Shown: one piece after another, positions 40,428 to 48,916 of the stretch
Layout: each line of letters begins with the position of its first letter
Position numbering within the stretch: the first letter of the stretch is position 1
Assembly: GCA_024645085.1 (NCBI GenBank)
Contig: JAHEGN010000011.1
Coordinates: 1 to 64,000, forward strand
DNA from: Rhodobiaceae bacterium
GTDB lineage: Bacteria > Pseudomonadota > Alphaproteobacteria > RS24
DNA length: 64,000 nt
Direction: 5' to 3'
Notes under the pieces: model-generated
Databases searched by the model: none
The model's input: only the letters and a program-made list of their open reading frames with translations
What the model was told of the DNA's origin: nothing
Program-made: the position numbers and the translations under genes

Positions 40428-41177
40428 ATGACACAAGCAACTAAAAATGCAGTGATTTTTGGCGTCGGCGCGCGCAATGGCGTGGGCGCCGAATTATGCC
40501 ACCAAGCCGCAGAGCGCGGCTTTCATGTGTTTGTTAACGGCCGCACGGAAGAAAAAATCACCGCCATTGCCGAGACTATCGTGGCCGATGGCGGCGAAGC
40601 GACACCGCTTTTGGCCGATGTCACCGACGAGTTAGACGTCAAAAACGCGCTGGTGAAAGTCGCCCAAGATGCGCGCCCACTGGAATTGGCGGTGTATAAT
40701 GCCGGCAATAATCGGCCAAGCCCGTTTTTGGACGTTACGCCGAAAGTGTTTGAACAAATGTGGCGGGTGATTTGCTTTGGCGGCTTTTTGACGGCGCAAG
40801 CGACGCTGAAACTCATGTTGCAGCAGCAGACCAAGGCGGCGCGCCAGTCATTTATGTTTACCGGTGCCAGCGGCAGCATGCGCGGCAAAGCCAATTTCGC
40901 CGCTTTCGCCGCCGGTAAAGGCGCCATGCGCATGTTGGCGCAAAGCCTCGCTCGCGAATTTGGCCCGCAAGGCATTCATATTGCACATGTGATTATCGAC
41001 GGGGCGATAAACGGCCATATGCTGCAAAAAAATTACGCCGGTTATCTCGACAAGCTGGGCGAGGACGGGGCACTTGATGTGGCCGCCATTGCCGCAACCT
41101 TTATGATGCTGCACGACCAGCCGCGCTCGGCGTGGACGCAAGAAATTGACCTGCGCCCCTTCAAAGAGACGTTTTAA
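40428..41177 (+). CDS. Short-chain dehydrogenase/reductase with Phe at the catalytic Tyr site
   Basis: 249 residues of the classical SDR fold. The cofactor-binding FGVGARNGVGAELCHQAAER, the NNAG-like AVYNAGNNRPSPFL, and the catalytic-region Ser in FTGASGSMRGKANFAAF are present. The active-site YxxxK is FAAGK here, so Tyr is replaced by Phe while Lys is kept. Reduced or unusual activity is possible, although related SDRs with this FAAF signature appear to be common. The substrate is unknown. The 3' end overlaps the converging flavoprotein gene by 17 bp. Confidence 0.85.
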   Translation: MTQATKNAVIFGVGARNGVGAELCHQAAERGFHVFVNGRTEEKITAIAETIVADGGEATPLLADVTDELDVKNALVKVAQDARPLELAVYNAGNNRPSPFLDVTPKVFEQMWRVICFGGFLTAQATLKLMLQQQTKAARQSFMFTGASGSMRGKANFAAFAAGKGAMRMLAQSLAREFGPQGIHIAHVIIDGAINGHMLQKNYAGYLDKLGEDGALDVAAIAATFMMLHDQPRSAWTQEIDLRPFKETF

Positions 41178-42195
41178 CCGCCGCCGCCAAAGCGGTGCCG
41201 CTGGCAAAGCCGTGGCGCACACGTGTGCCGAGACACCAATCGCCGGCGACGCCGAGGCCGCCCGCCGCATCGAATAAGAAACCCTGCGGATTTGGCAAAG
41301 GCTTGGCGGCGGCGGCATAGAGCCAGCGATGACAGCTGTGATAAGCCAGCGCCTTGGGGCTGAGGCCCAGCGTGTCGCCGAATAGGTCGAACAGGCGGGC
41401 TTGGATAAGCGCGCCAAGCTCGGCCGCTGGCACATCAATATGTTCGGCGCTCCATTGATGCTGGGTTTGCACAACAATGGCGCGTTGCCGATCGCGCCCC
41501 GGTTTGCGGTGATTGGCAATGATAAGTTCAAGCATCGGGTCATCAACCAAAGCGACATCCCATTCAGGCGCATCCTCGGGTGTGCTGGCTGTTTCTGATT
41601 CCAGTTGTGGCGCCAGCATCAGCGTATGACACGGCTGCATGGCGACGCTTTCGCAGGCCTGACGCATGGCGCCTTGCGGCAAAAGCGCGGCCGCTTGCGC
41701 CGGTGGCATGGCAAGAATGACGCGGTCAAAATTTTCATAAATCTGACCGTCGGCTTGCAGCCGGTAGCGATGATCAGCTTGTCTTTCAAGTGCGCCTACG
41801 GCGGCACCGAGATGAACGGCGTCGAATTGATAATGCGCCAGCACAGCGCGACCAAGGCTGCTCATACCGGGGCTAGCAACCCATTGACGGCGCGCTGGCA
41901 AAGTTTGTGTGATCGCACCTTGCGGCGATAAGCGGACGGTGTTCGGCGACCAAGCCAAAACGCTTCCGGCGGCGGTCAGCGGCTCAAGAAAAGCGGCGAA
42001 ATCTGCGTCGGCGGAAAACCGGCTGACGCCATGGTCAAACGCCACCAACTCGCTGCGCCGCGTCGCCATGCGCCCGCCGAGCCCGCGCGATTTATCAAAC
42101 AGGCTGATGGCGGCGTGGCCATGCAACTGGGCGGCGCAGGCCAGCCCAGCAATGCCAGTGCCAATAATAGCAATTTTAGGAAGCAGATTTTGCAT
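41161..42195 (-). CDS. Renalase-like FAD-dependent oxidoreductase
   Basis: 344 residues. The N-terminal FAD-binding motif is KIAIIGTGIAGLACAAQLHG with the second-strand SLFDKSRGLGGRMATRR. That LGGRMATR stretch and the C-terminal GLGVAGDWCLGTRVRHGFAS are typical of the renalase/amine-oxidase-like group. Substrate in bacteria is uncertain; renalases act on alpha-NAD(P)H isomers. It overlaps the converging SDR gene by 17 bp and has no obvious operon partner; the lysozyme gene upstream is 45 bp away on the same strand. Confidence 0.85.
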   Translation of the reverse strand: MQNLLPKIAIIGTGIAGLACAAQLHGHAAISLFDKSRGLGGRMATRRSELVAFDHGVSRFSADADFAAFLEPLTAAGSVLAWSPNTVRLSPQGAITQTLPARRQWVASPGMSSLGRAVLAHYQFDAVHLGAAVGALERQADHRYRLQADGQIYENFDRVILAMPPAQAAALLPQGAMRQACESVAMQPCHTLMLAPQLESETASTPEDAPEWDVALVDDPMLELIIANHRKPGRDRQRAIVVQTQHQWSAEHIDVPAAELGALIQARLFDLFGDTLGLSPKALAYHSCHRWLYAAAAKPLPNPQGFLFDAAGGLGVAGDWCLGTRVRHGFASGTALAAAVKTSL

Positions 42196-42240
42196 GCCGC
42201 CACGCTAACCGATAATGCAGCAAGAAACTATCCTTTTGGT

Positions 42241-42735
42241 TTATTTAAGGGGCCACCAGTCTGGAGGCTGGCCGCTGGCCAATATGGCGGCGGTCTCATG
42301 GGCGCGGTGCGGCACTTGCTTGGCCCAGCGACTATCAAGCGCCGCGGCTTGGGCTTGGCGCCAATCTTGCGCAATAATGGCGGCGCGCAGGTTTTTGAAA
42401 CCAGCCAGACCAGCGTGGCCGAGATTAAACGCCATAGCAATCAGCGCCGCTTGGCGAGCCTCGGTCAGTTGCGACCAGACCGGCGCGTAAAGTCGCCTGG
42501 CGCTGGATTGGGCGCGCTCAATATCATCATCGAGATAGGCTTGCACCATGCGCGGGCTGAGGCGAAAGCCATGATGCGTTAGCCGCCGCGCCAACTCATC
42601 GTCGCACCATTGGCCCTTTTTTCGGTCAACCAAATAGCCGACACCAATCGTCCAATAGCCCAAATGGTCTTGATAAAGCTGCGCCCGCACGCCCTCATGG
42701 CGGCGGATGAAGTGGCACAAAAACTGGCTGGCCAT
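42241..42735 (-). CDS. GH24 lysozyme (T4-type muramidase)
   Basis: 164 residues. The catalytic E-8aa-D-5aa-T triad of phage T4-type lysozymes is exact: Glu14 in RRHEG, Asp23 in YQDH and Thr29 in WTIGVGY. FNLGHAGLAGFKNLRAAI is a second family motif. It hydrolyses peptidoglycan. There is no signal peptide or holin nearby, which fits either a prophage relic or a cellular lytic enzyme. I use the ATG at 42735 with AAGGGG upstream; a TTG at 42789 is poorly spaced. It lies 85 bp from tRNA-Ser. Confidence 0.88.
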   Translation of the reverse strand: MASQFLCHFIRRHEGVRAQLYQDHLGYWTIGVGYLVDRKKGQWCDDELARRLTHHGFRLSPRMVQAYLDDDIERAQSSARRLYAPVWSQLTEARQAALIAMAFNLGHAGLAGFKNLRAAIIAQDWRQAQAAALDSRWAKQVPHRAHETAAILASGQPPDWWPLK

Positions 42736-42819
42736 CGGGGCCCCCTTTGGGTCGAAAAACCCCTCAAAATCGGCGTTTTCGGGTTGCAATCCTTGGCCAG
42801 CTTGTTTATCACCACAGGT

Positions 42820-42910
42820 GGAGAGGTGGCCGAGTGGCTGAAGGCGCGCCCCTGCTAAGGGTGTATGGGTTTATAGCCCATCGAGGGTTCGAATCCCTTC
42901 CTCTCCGCCA
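42820..42910 (+). tRNA. tRNA-Ser (anticodon GCU)
   Basis: A 91-nt cloverleaf with a long variable arm. GGAGAGG pairs with CCTCTCC, the D-arm is GCCGAGTGGCTGAAGGC, the anticodon arm is CGCCCCTGCTAAGGGTG (GCT), the variable stem is GTATGGGTTTATAGCCCATC, the T-arm is GAGGGTTCGAATCCCTT, and G plus CCA follow. tRNA-Ser genes are frequent integration targets, and accessory-like DNA follows. Confidence 0.97.
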
Positions 42911-43267
42911 CTTACTGGTCTATTTCATTGAAATTATTGATTGTTATATGAAATACCGGACCACAGCCCACAATTTAACCCACAATGGAGCTGTTGAATT
43001 CGTGACCTGCATGCGTTAATTTAATAGATATAAACCAATTAATGAAGAATGGCTGGTAAGCTCCTCCTCTAGTAATTTCTTGCTTCCGTAAACCCTTCAT
43101 TAGGCAAGCAGCCTACTGCTCGGGCTGTTTTCCCGCATTTTGGTCTGCCAAGAAAAGACCCAAGTTCCAGGTCACCCGGTGCGCGAAAAAAGGTGCTTGG
43201 GGTTTCCTAAAAACTCTGCGAGCTCGGGTATGGGCTAAGCCGCTGCGGTTGTTCAGATAGCAGAGAG
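42911..43267. other. 357-bp gene-free stretch after tRNA-Ser
   Basis: No convincing gene is seen. The first 110 bases are A/T-rich and contain the near repeat CCCACAATTTAACCCACAATG. A 79-residue open frame on the minus strand (43113-43352) overlaps the SsuD-like gene and looks like chance. No integrase, integrase fragment or second copy of the tRNA 3' end is visible. Confidence 0.6.
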
Positions 43268-44320
43268 TTAAACCAATAAAGGTCTCACATATTCGCCAAA
43301 CCGGGTTGCTTCCTCGTCGTGCGGGTATCCCGATAAACAAAACGATGTGCACCCAACGGCAATAAACTCCTTTAAGGTGTCGGCCACTTGCTGAGGATTA
43401 CCGACAACCGCAACGCCTGCGCCGGGACGAACTTTGGTGATGCCGGCCCAGAGGTGCTTTGCAAGCAATTGATCATCATCCTCAGAAAAACTCTTCATTT
43501 TTTTATCGGCAGCACTGTCTTCGAATAATGTCAGTCTTGTTTTATCTTTATCAGCATCTCGTATTAAATCTTGTGCAGCAGCCCAGGCGTCTTCTTCTCG
43601 TTCTCGGCATATAATCTGTAGCCGCATGCCAAATCTTATCTCATTTTCGCGCCCATAAGCCCGGGCTTTCTGCTTGATAGCCCTGATTTGTTCGGCAATG
43701 GAGGCAGGGGTATCTCCCCAAAACAAATGGACATCTGAGTGTTTTGCAGAAACCTCTAGCGCGTCTGGGGAAGCACCGCCTAAGAAAAACGCAGGGCCCG
43801 GGTCTTGCTTCACGTCGGGCTGAATAACCAAGTCATGCACCTGATGGTATTTTCCCTCAAACGTAATCGGGCCGTCACTGGCCCATATTTTTTTGAGTAA
43901 CTCTACCTCTTCACTCATCATGGCATATCGCTCTTCTTTGGGAACATTCACGCCTTCTCTTGCTGTCTCAGCAGAACTCCCGCCAGCGATTAAATTAATA
44001 AGCACCCGCCCATTGGATAGCTGATCGAGGGTCGCAATCATTTTAGCCAATTGGGCAGGTTTAATATATCCAGGCCTTAAGGCGATTAACATTTTCAGCG
44101 TCTGGGTTTTCGCTGCCATCATCGCACCTGCGATCCAAGCCTCCCAGCACGGCCCTGCCGTCGGAATTAAAATATAGGAAAAACCTGCTTTCTCCGCGGC
44201 AGCACTCACGTCTTCAAACAGTTGCAGCGAAGGCTCGATTGCGAAATCGGGGTTACCCAAGCGCGTCTTTGCATCCCCCGGAGAGGGAAGAAACCAGCCA
44301 TAATCTATTTGCTCGCTCAT
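43268..44320 (-). CDS. LLM-class flavin-dependent monooxygenase (SsuD-like)
   Basis: 350 residues of the luciferase-like family, with the SsuD alkanesulfonate monooxygenase pattern: LIALRPGYIKPAQLAKMIAT, LSNGRVLINLIAGGSSAE, FFLGGASPDALEVSAKH, VHLFWGDTPASIAEQI and the C-terminal TSFCLSGYPHDEEATRFGEY. SsuD-type enzymes release sulfite from sulfonates using reduced flavin; no flavin reductase is adjacent. The exact substrate may differ. Codon use looks more A/T-rich than in neighbours. It overlaps a DUF285 remnant at its 5' end and lies beside tRNA-Ser, suggesting acquisition. Confidence 0.88.
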   Translation of the reverse strand: MSEQIDYGWFLPSPGDAKTRLGNPDFAIEPSLQLFEDVSAAAEKAGFSYILIPTAGPCWEAWIAGAMMAAKTQTLKMLIALRPGYIKPAQLAKMIATLDQLSNGRVLINLIAGGSSAETAREGVNVPKEERYAMMSEEVELLKKIWASDGPITFEGKYHQVHDLVIQPDVKQDPGPAFFLGGASPDALEVSAKHSDVHLFWGDTPASIAEQIRAIKQKARAYGRENEIRFGMRLQIICREREEDAWAAAQDLIRDADKDKTRLTLFEDSAADKKMKSFSEDDDQLLAKHLWAGITKVRPGAGVAVVGNPQQVADTLKEFIAVGCTSFCLSGYPHDEEATRFGEYVRPLLV

Positions 44321-44520
44321 AGTTTATTCTGCTGGTTCCCGTCCGCTGTGTCAAGCCGAGCCCAGCCGCGCAAAGTCGCATCCAAATTGGCCGTCGACAA
44401 AACACTATTACCGTCTGGGTCATCAAAAATGCCAGCAGCTGTGGCAAGGGAGGAAATATCCCAACTGCCAAGGTTTTGGTTAAAGGCACTGGCGCCGGAG
44501 AACATGTCAGCCAGCACGTC
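44317..44520 (-). pseudogene. C-terminal remnant of a BspA/DUF285 repeat protein
   Basis: The minus strand encodes about 66 residues starting inside a DUF285 (BspA-like leucine-rich) repeat, DMFSGASAFNQNLGSWDIS, and ending with a tail LDATLRGWARLDTADGN typical of these proteins' C-termini. A stop codon lies at 44521-44523, so the rest of the gene is missing. A GTG at 44517 could in principle restart translation. Its stop overlaps the ATG of the SsuD-like gene (ATGA). Full-length relatives are long secreted surface proteins, so this is a decayed fragment. Confidence 0.75.
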
Positions 44521-44591
44521 TTAAAAGTAGTAAGATGGCTTCCCAAGCGCAGCAACAGGCGATAATCTATTTCCTTCTGGGGGGAACTATT

Positions 44592-45956
44592 ATGGCGTAT
44601 TTGGGTTTATTGGCTGGTTTGGCCTTGTTGATTTTTCTCGCATTGCGCGGGGTGAATATTTTATTTGCATCTCTACTTTGCGGTTTGGTTGTTGCCTTGA
44701 GCAACGGGTTGCCAATTGCTGAAGCTTTTTCACAACATTATGCCGCCGGCCCTTTGGGCACGTTTAGTTTTGCCGGTAAGTTTTTCCTCTTGTTTATCGC
44801 TGGCGCAATTTTTGGCCGCATTATGGGCGAAAGCAAAGCCGCCTCATCCATTGCCCTATCATTGGTCGATAAGCTGGGGGCCGACCGTGCCTTATGGATT
44901 ACGGTAATTTCCTGCGCCCTGCTGACCTATGGCGGTGTGGTGGTGTTTGTGGTGATTTTCGCCATGTATCCGCTCGGCCTCAGCCTGTTGAAACAAGCCG
45001 ATATTCCAAAACGTCTGTTCTGCGCGGCTTTGGCTTTGGGGGCTGGCACGTTTACGCTTGCCGCCCTGCCCGGCACGCCGTCGATTCAAAATGTCATTCC
45101 AAGCGTGGCTTTGGGCACTGATTTATTCGCTGCCCCCGGGCTTGGCCTATTGGGCGGGGCGATTATGTTCGGCCTCGGCATGGCCTATCTGGAACGTCAA
45201 CGCCGTGCCGCCAAAGCGGCTGGCGAAGGATTTGAACCAGGGCCAAATGACAAGGTCGAGAATATGGTGGCCAGCGATGATATGCCGTCATGGCAATTGG
45301 CAATTATTCCGCTTATCTTTGTGCTCGGCACTATTCTTTTGCCGCGACTGCTGCTCACCCTTGGGGTGGCGCCGGAAACCGGTGTAATTGCCGATATTAT
45401 TCAATTCGCCAAAGTACAGCCAATTTTCTGGCCAAGTCTGGCCCTGATTTTAGGCAGTGTGCTGGCTTATCTATTATTCGCCAATTTGCGTGGCCGTGGC
45501 CTGCAAGTGTTTGGCGAAGGCACGAATGATGCGATTTTGCCGCTGTTAAATACGGCGGCGGTGATCGGCTTTGGTGGCATTGTGGTGCAAACCGTCGGCT
45601 TTCAAGATTTTTCATCAGCCATGCTGAACTCCGGCCTGCCGCCAAAATTATCGGCCTTTGCCTCGGTCAGTGTGGTGTCGGCAATTACCGGCTCGGCCTC
45701 GGGCGGGTTGCAAATTTTCATGAGCACCATGGCCGACGCCTATTTAGCAATGGGGATTCCGGCGGAAGAATTGCACCGCCTGACAGCCATGGCTAGTGGC
45801 GGTTTCGATAGTCTGCCGCATTGCGGGGCGGTAATTGCCATGCTGACGGTGACCCAGCTGACCCACAAACAAGCCTATAGAGATGTCGGCGTGATTACTG
45901 TGGTCATTCCGGTGACCGCCACGCTGATCTGTTTGGCTGTGAGCATGGTCATTTAA
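44592..45956 (+). CDS. GntP-family permease
   Basis: 454 residues with 12-14 hydrophobic segments. The pattern matches the gluconate permease (GntP) family and related carboxylate transporters: LALGAGTFTLAALPGTPSIQ, the central loop, and SAITGSASGGLQIFMSTMAD with MASGGFDSLPHCGAVIAMLT near the end. Sugar acids are the usual substrates; the real one is unknown. The ATG at 44592 is preceded by GGGGGGA, better than the upstream ATG at 44535-44549. It precedes cysD with 136 bp between. Confidence 0.85.
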   Translation: MAYLGLLAGLALLIFLALRGVNILFASLLCGLVVALSNGLPIAEAFSQHYAAGPLGTFSFAGKFFLLFIAGAIFGRIMGESKAASSIALSLVDKLGADRALWITVISCALLTYGGVVVFVVIFAMYPLGLSLLKQADIPKRLFCAALALGAGTFTLAALPGTPSIQNVIPSVALGTDLFAAPGLGLLGGAIMFGLGMAYLERQRRAAKAAGEGFEPGPNDKVENMVASDDMPSWQLAIIPLIFVLGTILLPRLLLTLGVAPETGVIADIIQFAKVQPIFWPSLALILGSVLAYLLFANLRGRGLQVFGEGTNDAILPLLNTAAVIGFGGIVVQTVGFQDFSSAMLNSGLPPKLSAFASVSVVSAITGSASGGLQIFMSTMADAYLAMGIPAEELHRLTAMASGGFDSLPHCGAVIAMLTVTQLTHKQAYRDVGVITVVIPVTATLICLAVSMVI

Positions 45957-46092
45957 GTGGCGAAGGCTCAAAACTGTGGCGCATACTGATTATTTGACCA
46001 TATTTACTTTATCTGGTTGTAGATTACATAAATTTACGTTTGCAAAGGGTCGAATTATAAGCGACAAGCACCAGAATAGGTAAAGGTGATTT

Positions 46093-46992
46093 GTGAAGAC
46101 GTTAACCCATTTGCAGCGGCTGGAAGCTGAGAGCATTCACATTTTGCGTGAAGTTGTCGCCAATAGCGACAATCCGGTGATGCTGTATTCGGTCGGCAAA
46201 GATTCGGCTGTTATGTTGCATTTGGCGAAAAAAGCCTTTTTCCCCTCGCCGCCGCCATTTCCGCTTTTGCATGTTGATACGACATGGAAATTCCAAGCAA
46301 TGTATCAATTGCGGCAGAAGGCGGCCGATGATGCCGGTATGCAATTGCTGGTGCACCAAAACCCCGAAGCCTTGGCCAAAGCTATCAACCCGTTTGACCA
46401 TGGCGCTTTGCATACGGATATGTGGAAAACCGAGGGGCTGAAACAGGCGCTGGATAAACATCGGTTCGACGTCGCCTTTGGTGGCGCACGTCGCGATGAA
46501 GAAAAAAGCCGCGCCAAAGAAAGAGTGTTTTCGTTCCGCTCGGCCAATCATCAATGGGACCCGAAAAACCAACGTCCTGAATTGTGGAAATTATATAACG
46601 CACGCAAGGCTAAGGGCGAAAGCATTCGCGTATTCCCGCTGAGCAATTGGACGGAATTGGATATTTGGCAATATATCCATTTGCAGAGTATCGAGATTGT
46701 GCCGCTGTATTTCGCCGCCCCGCGACCAACGGTGGAGCGCGATGGGCTGTTGCTGATGGTCGATGACGAACGCTTTCCTTTGCGCGACGGTGAAGTGCCG
46801 GTTGAGCGCTCTATCCGCTTCCGCACATTGGGCTGCTATCCCTTGACCGGCGCGGTTGAAAGCCAAGCCACCAGCCTGCCGCAAATCATTCAAGAAATGC
46901 TGCTGACAACAACCTCTGAACGCCAAGGACGGGCCATTGATAAGGACGCCGGCGCCAGTATGGAAAAGAAAAAACAAGAGGGGTATTTCTAA
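46093..46992 (+). CDS. cysD: Sulfate adenylyltransferase subunit 2
   Basis: 299 residues of the PP-loop pyrophosphatase fold. The nucleotide loop is [19 protein letters not shown]; other motifs are [20 protein letters not shown] and [12 protein letters not shown], ending [20 protein letters not shown]. With CysN it makes APS from sulfate and ATP. It starts with GTG after AAAGG and its stop overlaps the cysNC start by one base. The 136-bp region upstream is A/T-rich but I see no riboswitch in it. Confidence 0.95.
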   Translation: MKTLTHLQRLEAESIHILREVVANSDNPVMLYSVGKDSAVMLHLAKKAFFPSPPPFPLLHVDTTWKFQAMYQLRQKAADDAGMQLLVHQNPEALAKAINPFDHGALHTDMWKTEGLKQALDKHRFDVAFGGARRDEEKSRAKERVFSFRSANHQWDPKNQRPELWKLYNARKAKGESIRVFPLSNWTELDIWQYIHLQSIEIVPLYFAAPRPTVERDGLLLMVDDERFPLRDGEVPVERSIRFRTLGCYPLTGAVESQATSLPQIIQEMLLTTTSERQGRAIDKDAGASMEKKKQEGYF

Positions 46993-48899
46993 TGACCGAT
47001 GCCCCGATTTATCAGACAGATGCGCTGATCAGCCAAGATATTGACGCTTATTTGCAAGCCCATCAGCATAAAACCATGCTGCGCTTTATCACCTGCGGCT
47101 CAGTTGATGATGGCAAGTCAACGCTGATTGGGCGCTTGCTTTATGACAGTAAAATGATTTTTGAAGATCAATTGGCGGCGCTGGAAGCGGATTCGCAAAA
47201 GCTTGGCACACAGGGCCAGCAAATTGATTTCGCGCTATTGGTCGATGGGCTGGCGGCTGAGCGCGAGCAAGGCATTACCATTGATGTCGCCTATCGGTTT
47301 TTCGCCACGGAAAAGCGCAAATTTATTGTCGCCGACACGCCGGGCCATGAGCAATACACGCGCAATATGGTGACCGGTGCGTCGACCGCAGATTTGGCAA
47401 TTATTCTGATTGATGCGCGCAAGGGCATACTCACCCAGACCCGCCGCCATAGCTATTTGGCGCATTTGATTGGCATAAAGAAAATTGTTCTGGCGATTAA
47501 TAAAATGGACTTGGTGGATTATGACGCGGCGCGCTTTGCCGAGATTTGCGCCGCCTATCAGGATTTCGCCAGCTCGATTGGCATTGAGGCGTTTACCGCC
47601 ATTCCAATCTCTGGTCTGGCCGGTGACAATATCACCCATGCGTCGGCGCGCACGCCTTGGTATGACGGGCCGACCTTGCTGAGCCATTTGGAAGATGTCG
47701 AGCTTGACCAAACACAAGCCGCCGACAAACCGTTTCGTATGCCCGTACAATGGGTCAACCGCCCTAATCTCGACTTTCGGGGGTTTAGTGGGCAGATTGC
47801 CAGCGGCAGTATCTCCCAAGGCGATATGGTGCGCATTGTGCCGTCAGGCAAAACCACAAAAGTCGCGCGCATTGTGACCATGGATGGCGATTTGCCCATG
47901 GCCGTTGCCGGACAGTCGGTGACGCTGACGTTTGACGATGAAATCGACTGCTCGCGCGGCGATGTGATTGCCATTGCTGACGCCCCGCCAATGGTGGCTG
48001 ACCAATTTGAAAGCACGCTAGTGTGGATGGACGAAGCGGCGCTGCTGCCGGGCCGCAATTATATTATGAAAATTGGCACGCAAAGCGTTGAGGCCTGTGT
48101 GCAGAGCCTGAAGTATCAAATTAATGTCAATAATACCGAACATTTGGCGGTTAAGACATTGGCGCTGAATGACATTGGGGTGGTCGAAATTGCCACCACA
48201 CGGCCGATTGTTTTTGAGGCTTATGGCGATAATCGTGACCTCGGTGGGTTTATTTTAATTGATAAAATGACCCATGCGACGATTGCCGCTGGCATGTTGC
48301 ACTTTAGCTTGCGGCGGGCGCAAAATGTTCATTGGCAAGCCACGGATATTGACCGGCAAGCCCATGCAGCGCAGAAAAATCAGACGCCACGCGTGCTGTG
48401 GTTCACCGGCTTGTCGGGCTCAGGTAAATCGACCATTGCCAATGCGCTGGAGAAACGCCTGTATCAAGACGGCCAGCATAGTTTTCTGCTGGATGGCGAT
48501 AATGTGCGCCACGGGCTGAATAAGGATCTCGGCTTTACCGATGCGGCACGGGTCGAGAATATTCGCCGTGTGGGCGAAGTGGCCAAGTTAATGACCGACG
48601 CCGGATTGATTGTTCTAACTGCGTTTATTTCGCCATTCCAAGCCGAACGCGAAATGGTGCGCAATATGTTGCCGGAGGGCGAATTTATTGAAATCTTCGT
48701 CGATACGCCGCTGGCGGTGGCCGAGCAACGCGACGTCAAAGGGCTGTACAAAAAGGCCCGGGCTGGCGAACTGAAGAATTTCACCGGTATTGATAGCCCC
48801 TATGAGGCACCCTCAGCGCCTGAAATTCATATTGATACGCGCACCACAAGTGTCGAGCAGGCCGTCGATGACATCATGGCTTGGCTGGCGAAAAATTAA
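46992..48899 (+). CDS. cysNC: Bifunctional sulfate adenylyltransferase subunit 1/APS kinase
   Basis: 635 residues, a CysN-CysC fusion. The GTPase half has [32 protein letters not shown] and [12 protein letters not shown], with beta-barrel domains to about 440. The APS kinase half has [36 protein letters not shown] and the lid [13 protein letters not shown]. Together with CysD it turns sulfate into APS and then PAPS. No sulfite or PAPS reductase genes are adjacent. Its stop lies 17 bp from the converging TauD-like gene. Confidence 0.95.
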   Translation: MTDAPIYQTDALISQDIDAYLQAHQHKTMLRFITCGSVDDGKSTLIGRLLYDSKMIFEDQLAALEADSQKLGTQGQQIDFALLVDGLAAEREQGITIDVAYRFFATEKRKFIVADTPGHEQYTRNMVTGASTADLAIILIDARKGILTQTRRHSYLAHLIGIKKIVLAINKMDLVDYDAARFAEICAAYQDFASSIGIEAFTAIPISGLAGDNITHASARTPWYDGPTLLSHLEDVELDQTQAADKPFRMPVQWVNRPNLDFRGFSGQIASGSISQGDMVRIVPSGKTTKVARIVTMDGDLPMAVAGQSVTLTFDDEIDCSRGDVIAIADAPPMVADQFESTLVWMDEAALLPGRNYIMKIGTQSVEACVQSLKYQINVNNTEHLAVKTLALNDIGVVEIATTRPIVFEAYGDNRDLGGFILIDKMTHATIAAGMLHFSLRRAQNVHWQATDIDRQAHAAQKNQTPRVLWFTGLSGSGKSTIANALEKRLYQDGQHSFLLDGDNVRHGLNKDLGFTDAARVENIRRVGEVAKLMTDAGLIVLTAFISPFQAEREMVRNMLPEGEFIEIFVDTPLAVAEQRDVKGLYKKARAGELKNFTGIDSPYEAPSAPEIHIDTRTTSVEQAVDDIMAWLAKN

Positions 48900-48916
48900 C
48901 GCCAATTTGCGGCGCT

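Noticed and set aside
42948-43019. A 23-codon plus-strand frame after tRNA-Ser as an integrase start
   Set aside because: The sequence lacks the usual integrase N-terminal pattern and stops after 23 codons; nothing continues in other frames.
43208-43262. A terminator after the SsuD-like gene (CTCTGC/GCAGAG then TTTTT)
   Set aside because: The stem is six pairs with a loop of more than 35 bases; this is too weak to call.
43113-43352. A 79-residue minus-strand frame after tRNA-Ser
   Set aside because: It overlaps the 3' end of the SsuD-like gene in another frame, has no Shine-Dalgarno, and its sequence fits no family I recognise. Chance is the simplest reading.
44253-44555. A 100-residue minus-strand frame over the DUF285 remnant
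   Set aside because: It is in another frame from the recognisable repeat and shows no family features; it is a shadow of the remnant.
45957-46092. A possible SAM-type riboswitch upstream of cysD
   Set aside because: The region is A/T-rich and I could not find the conserved cores of SAM-II or other sulfur riboswitches.
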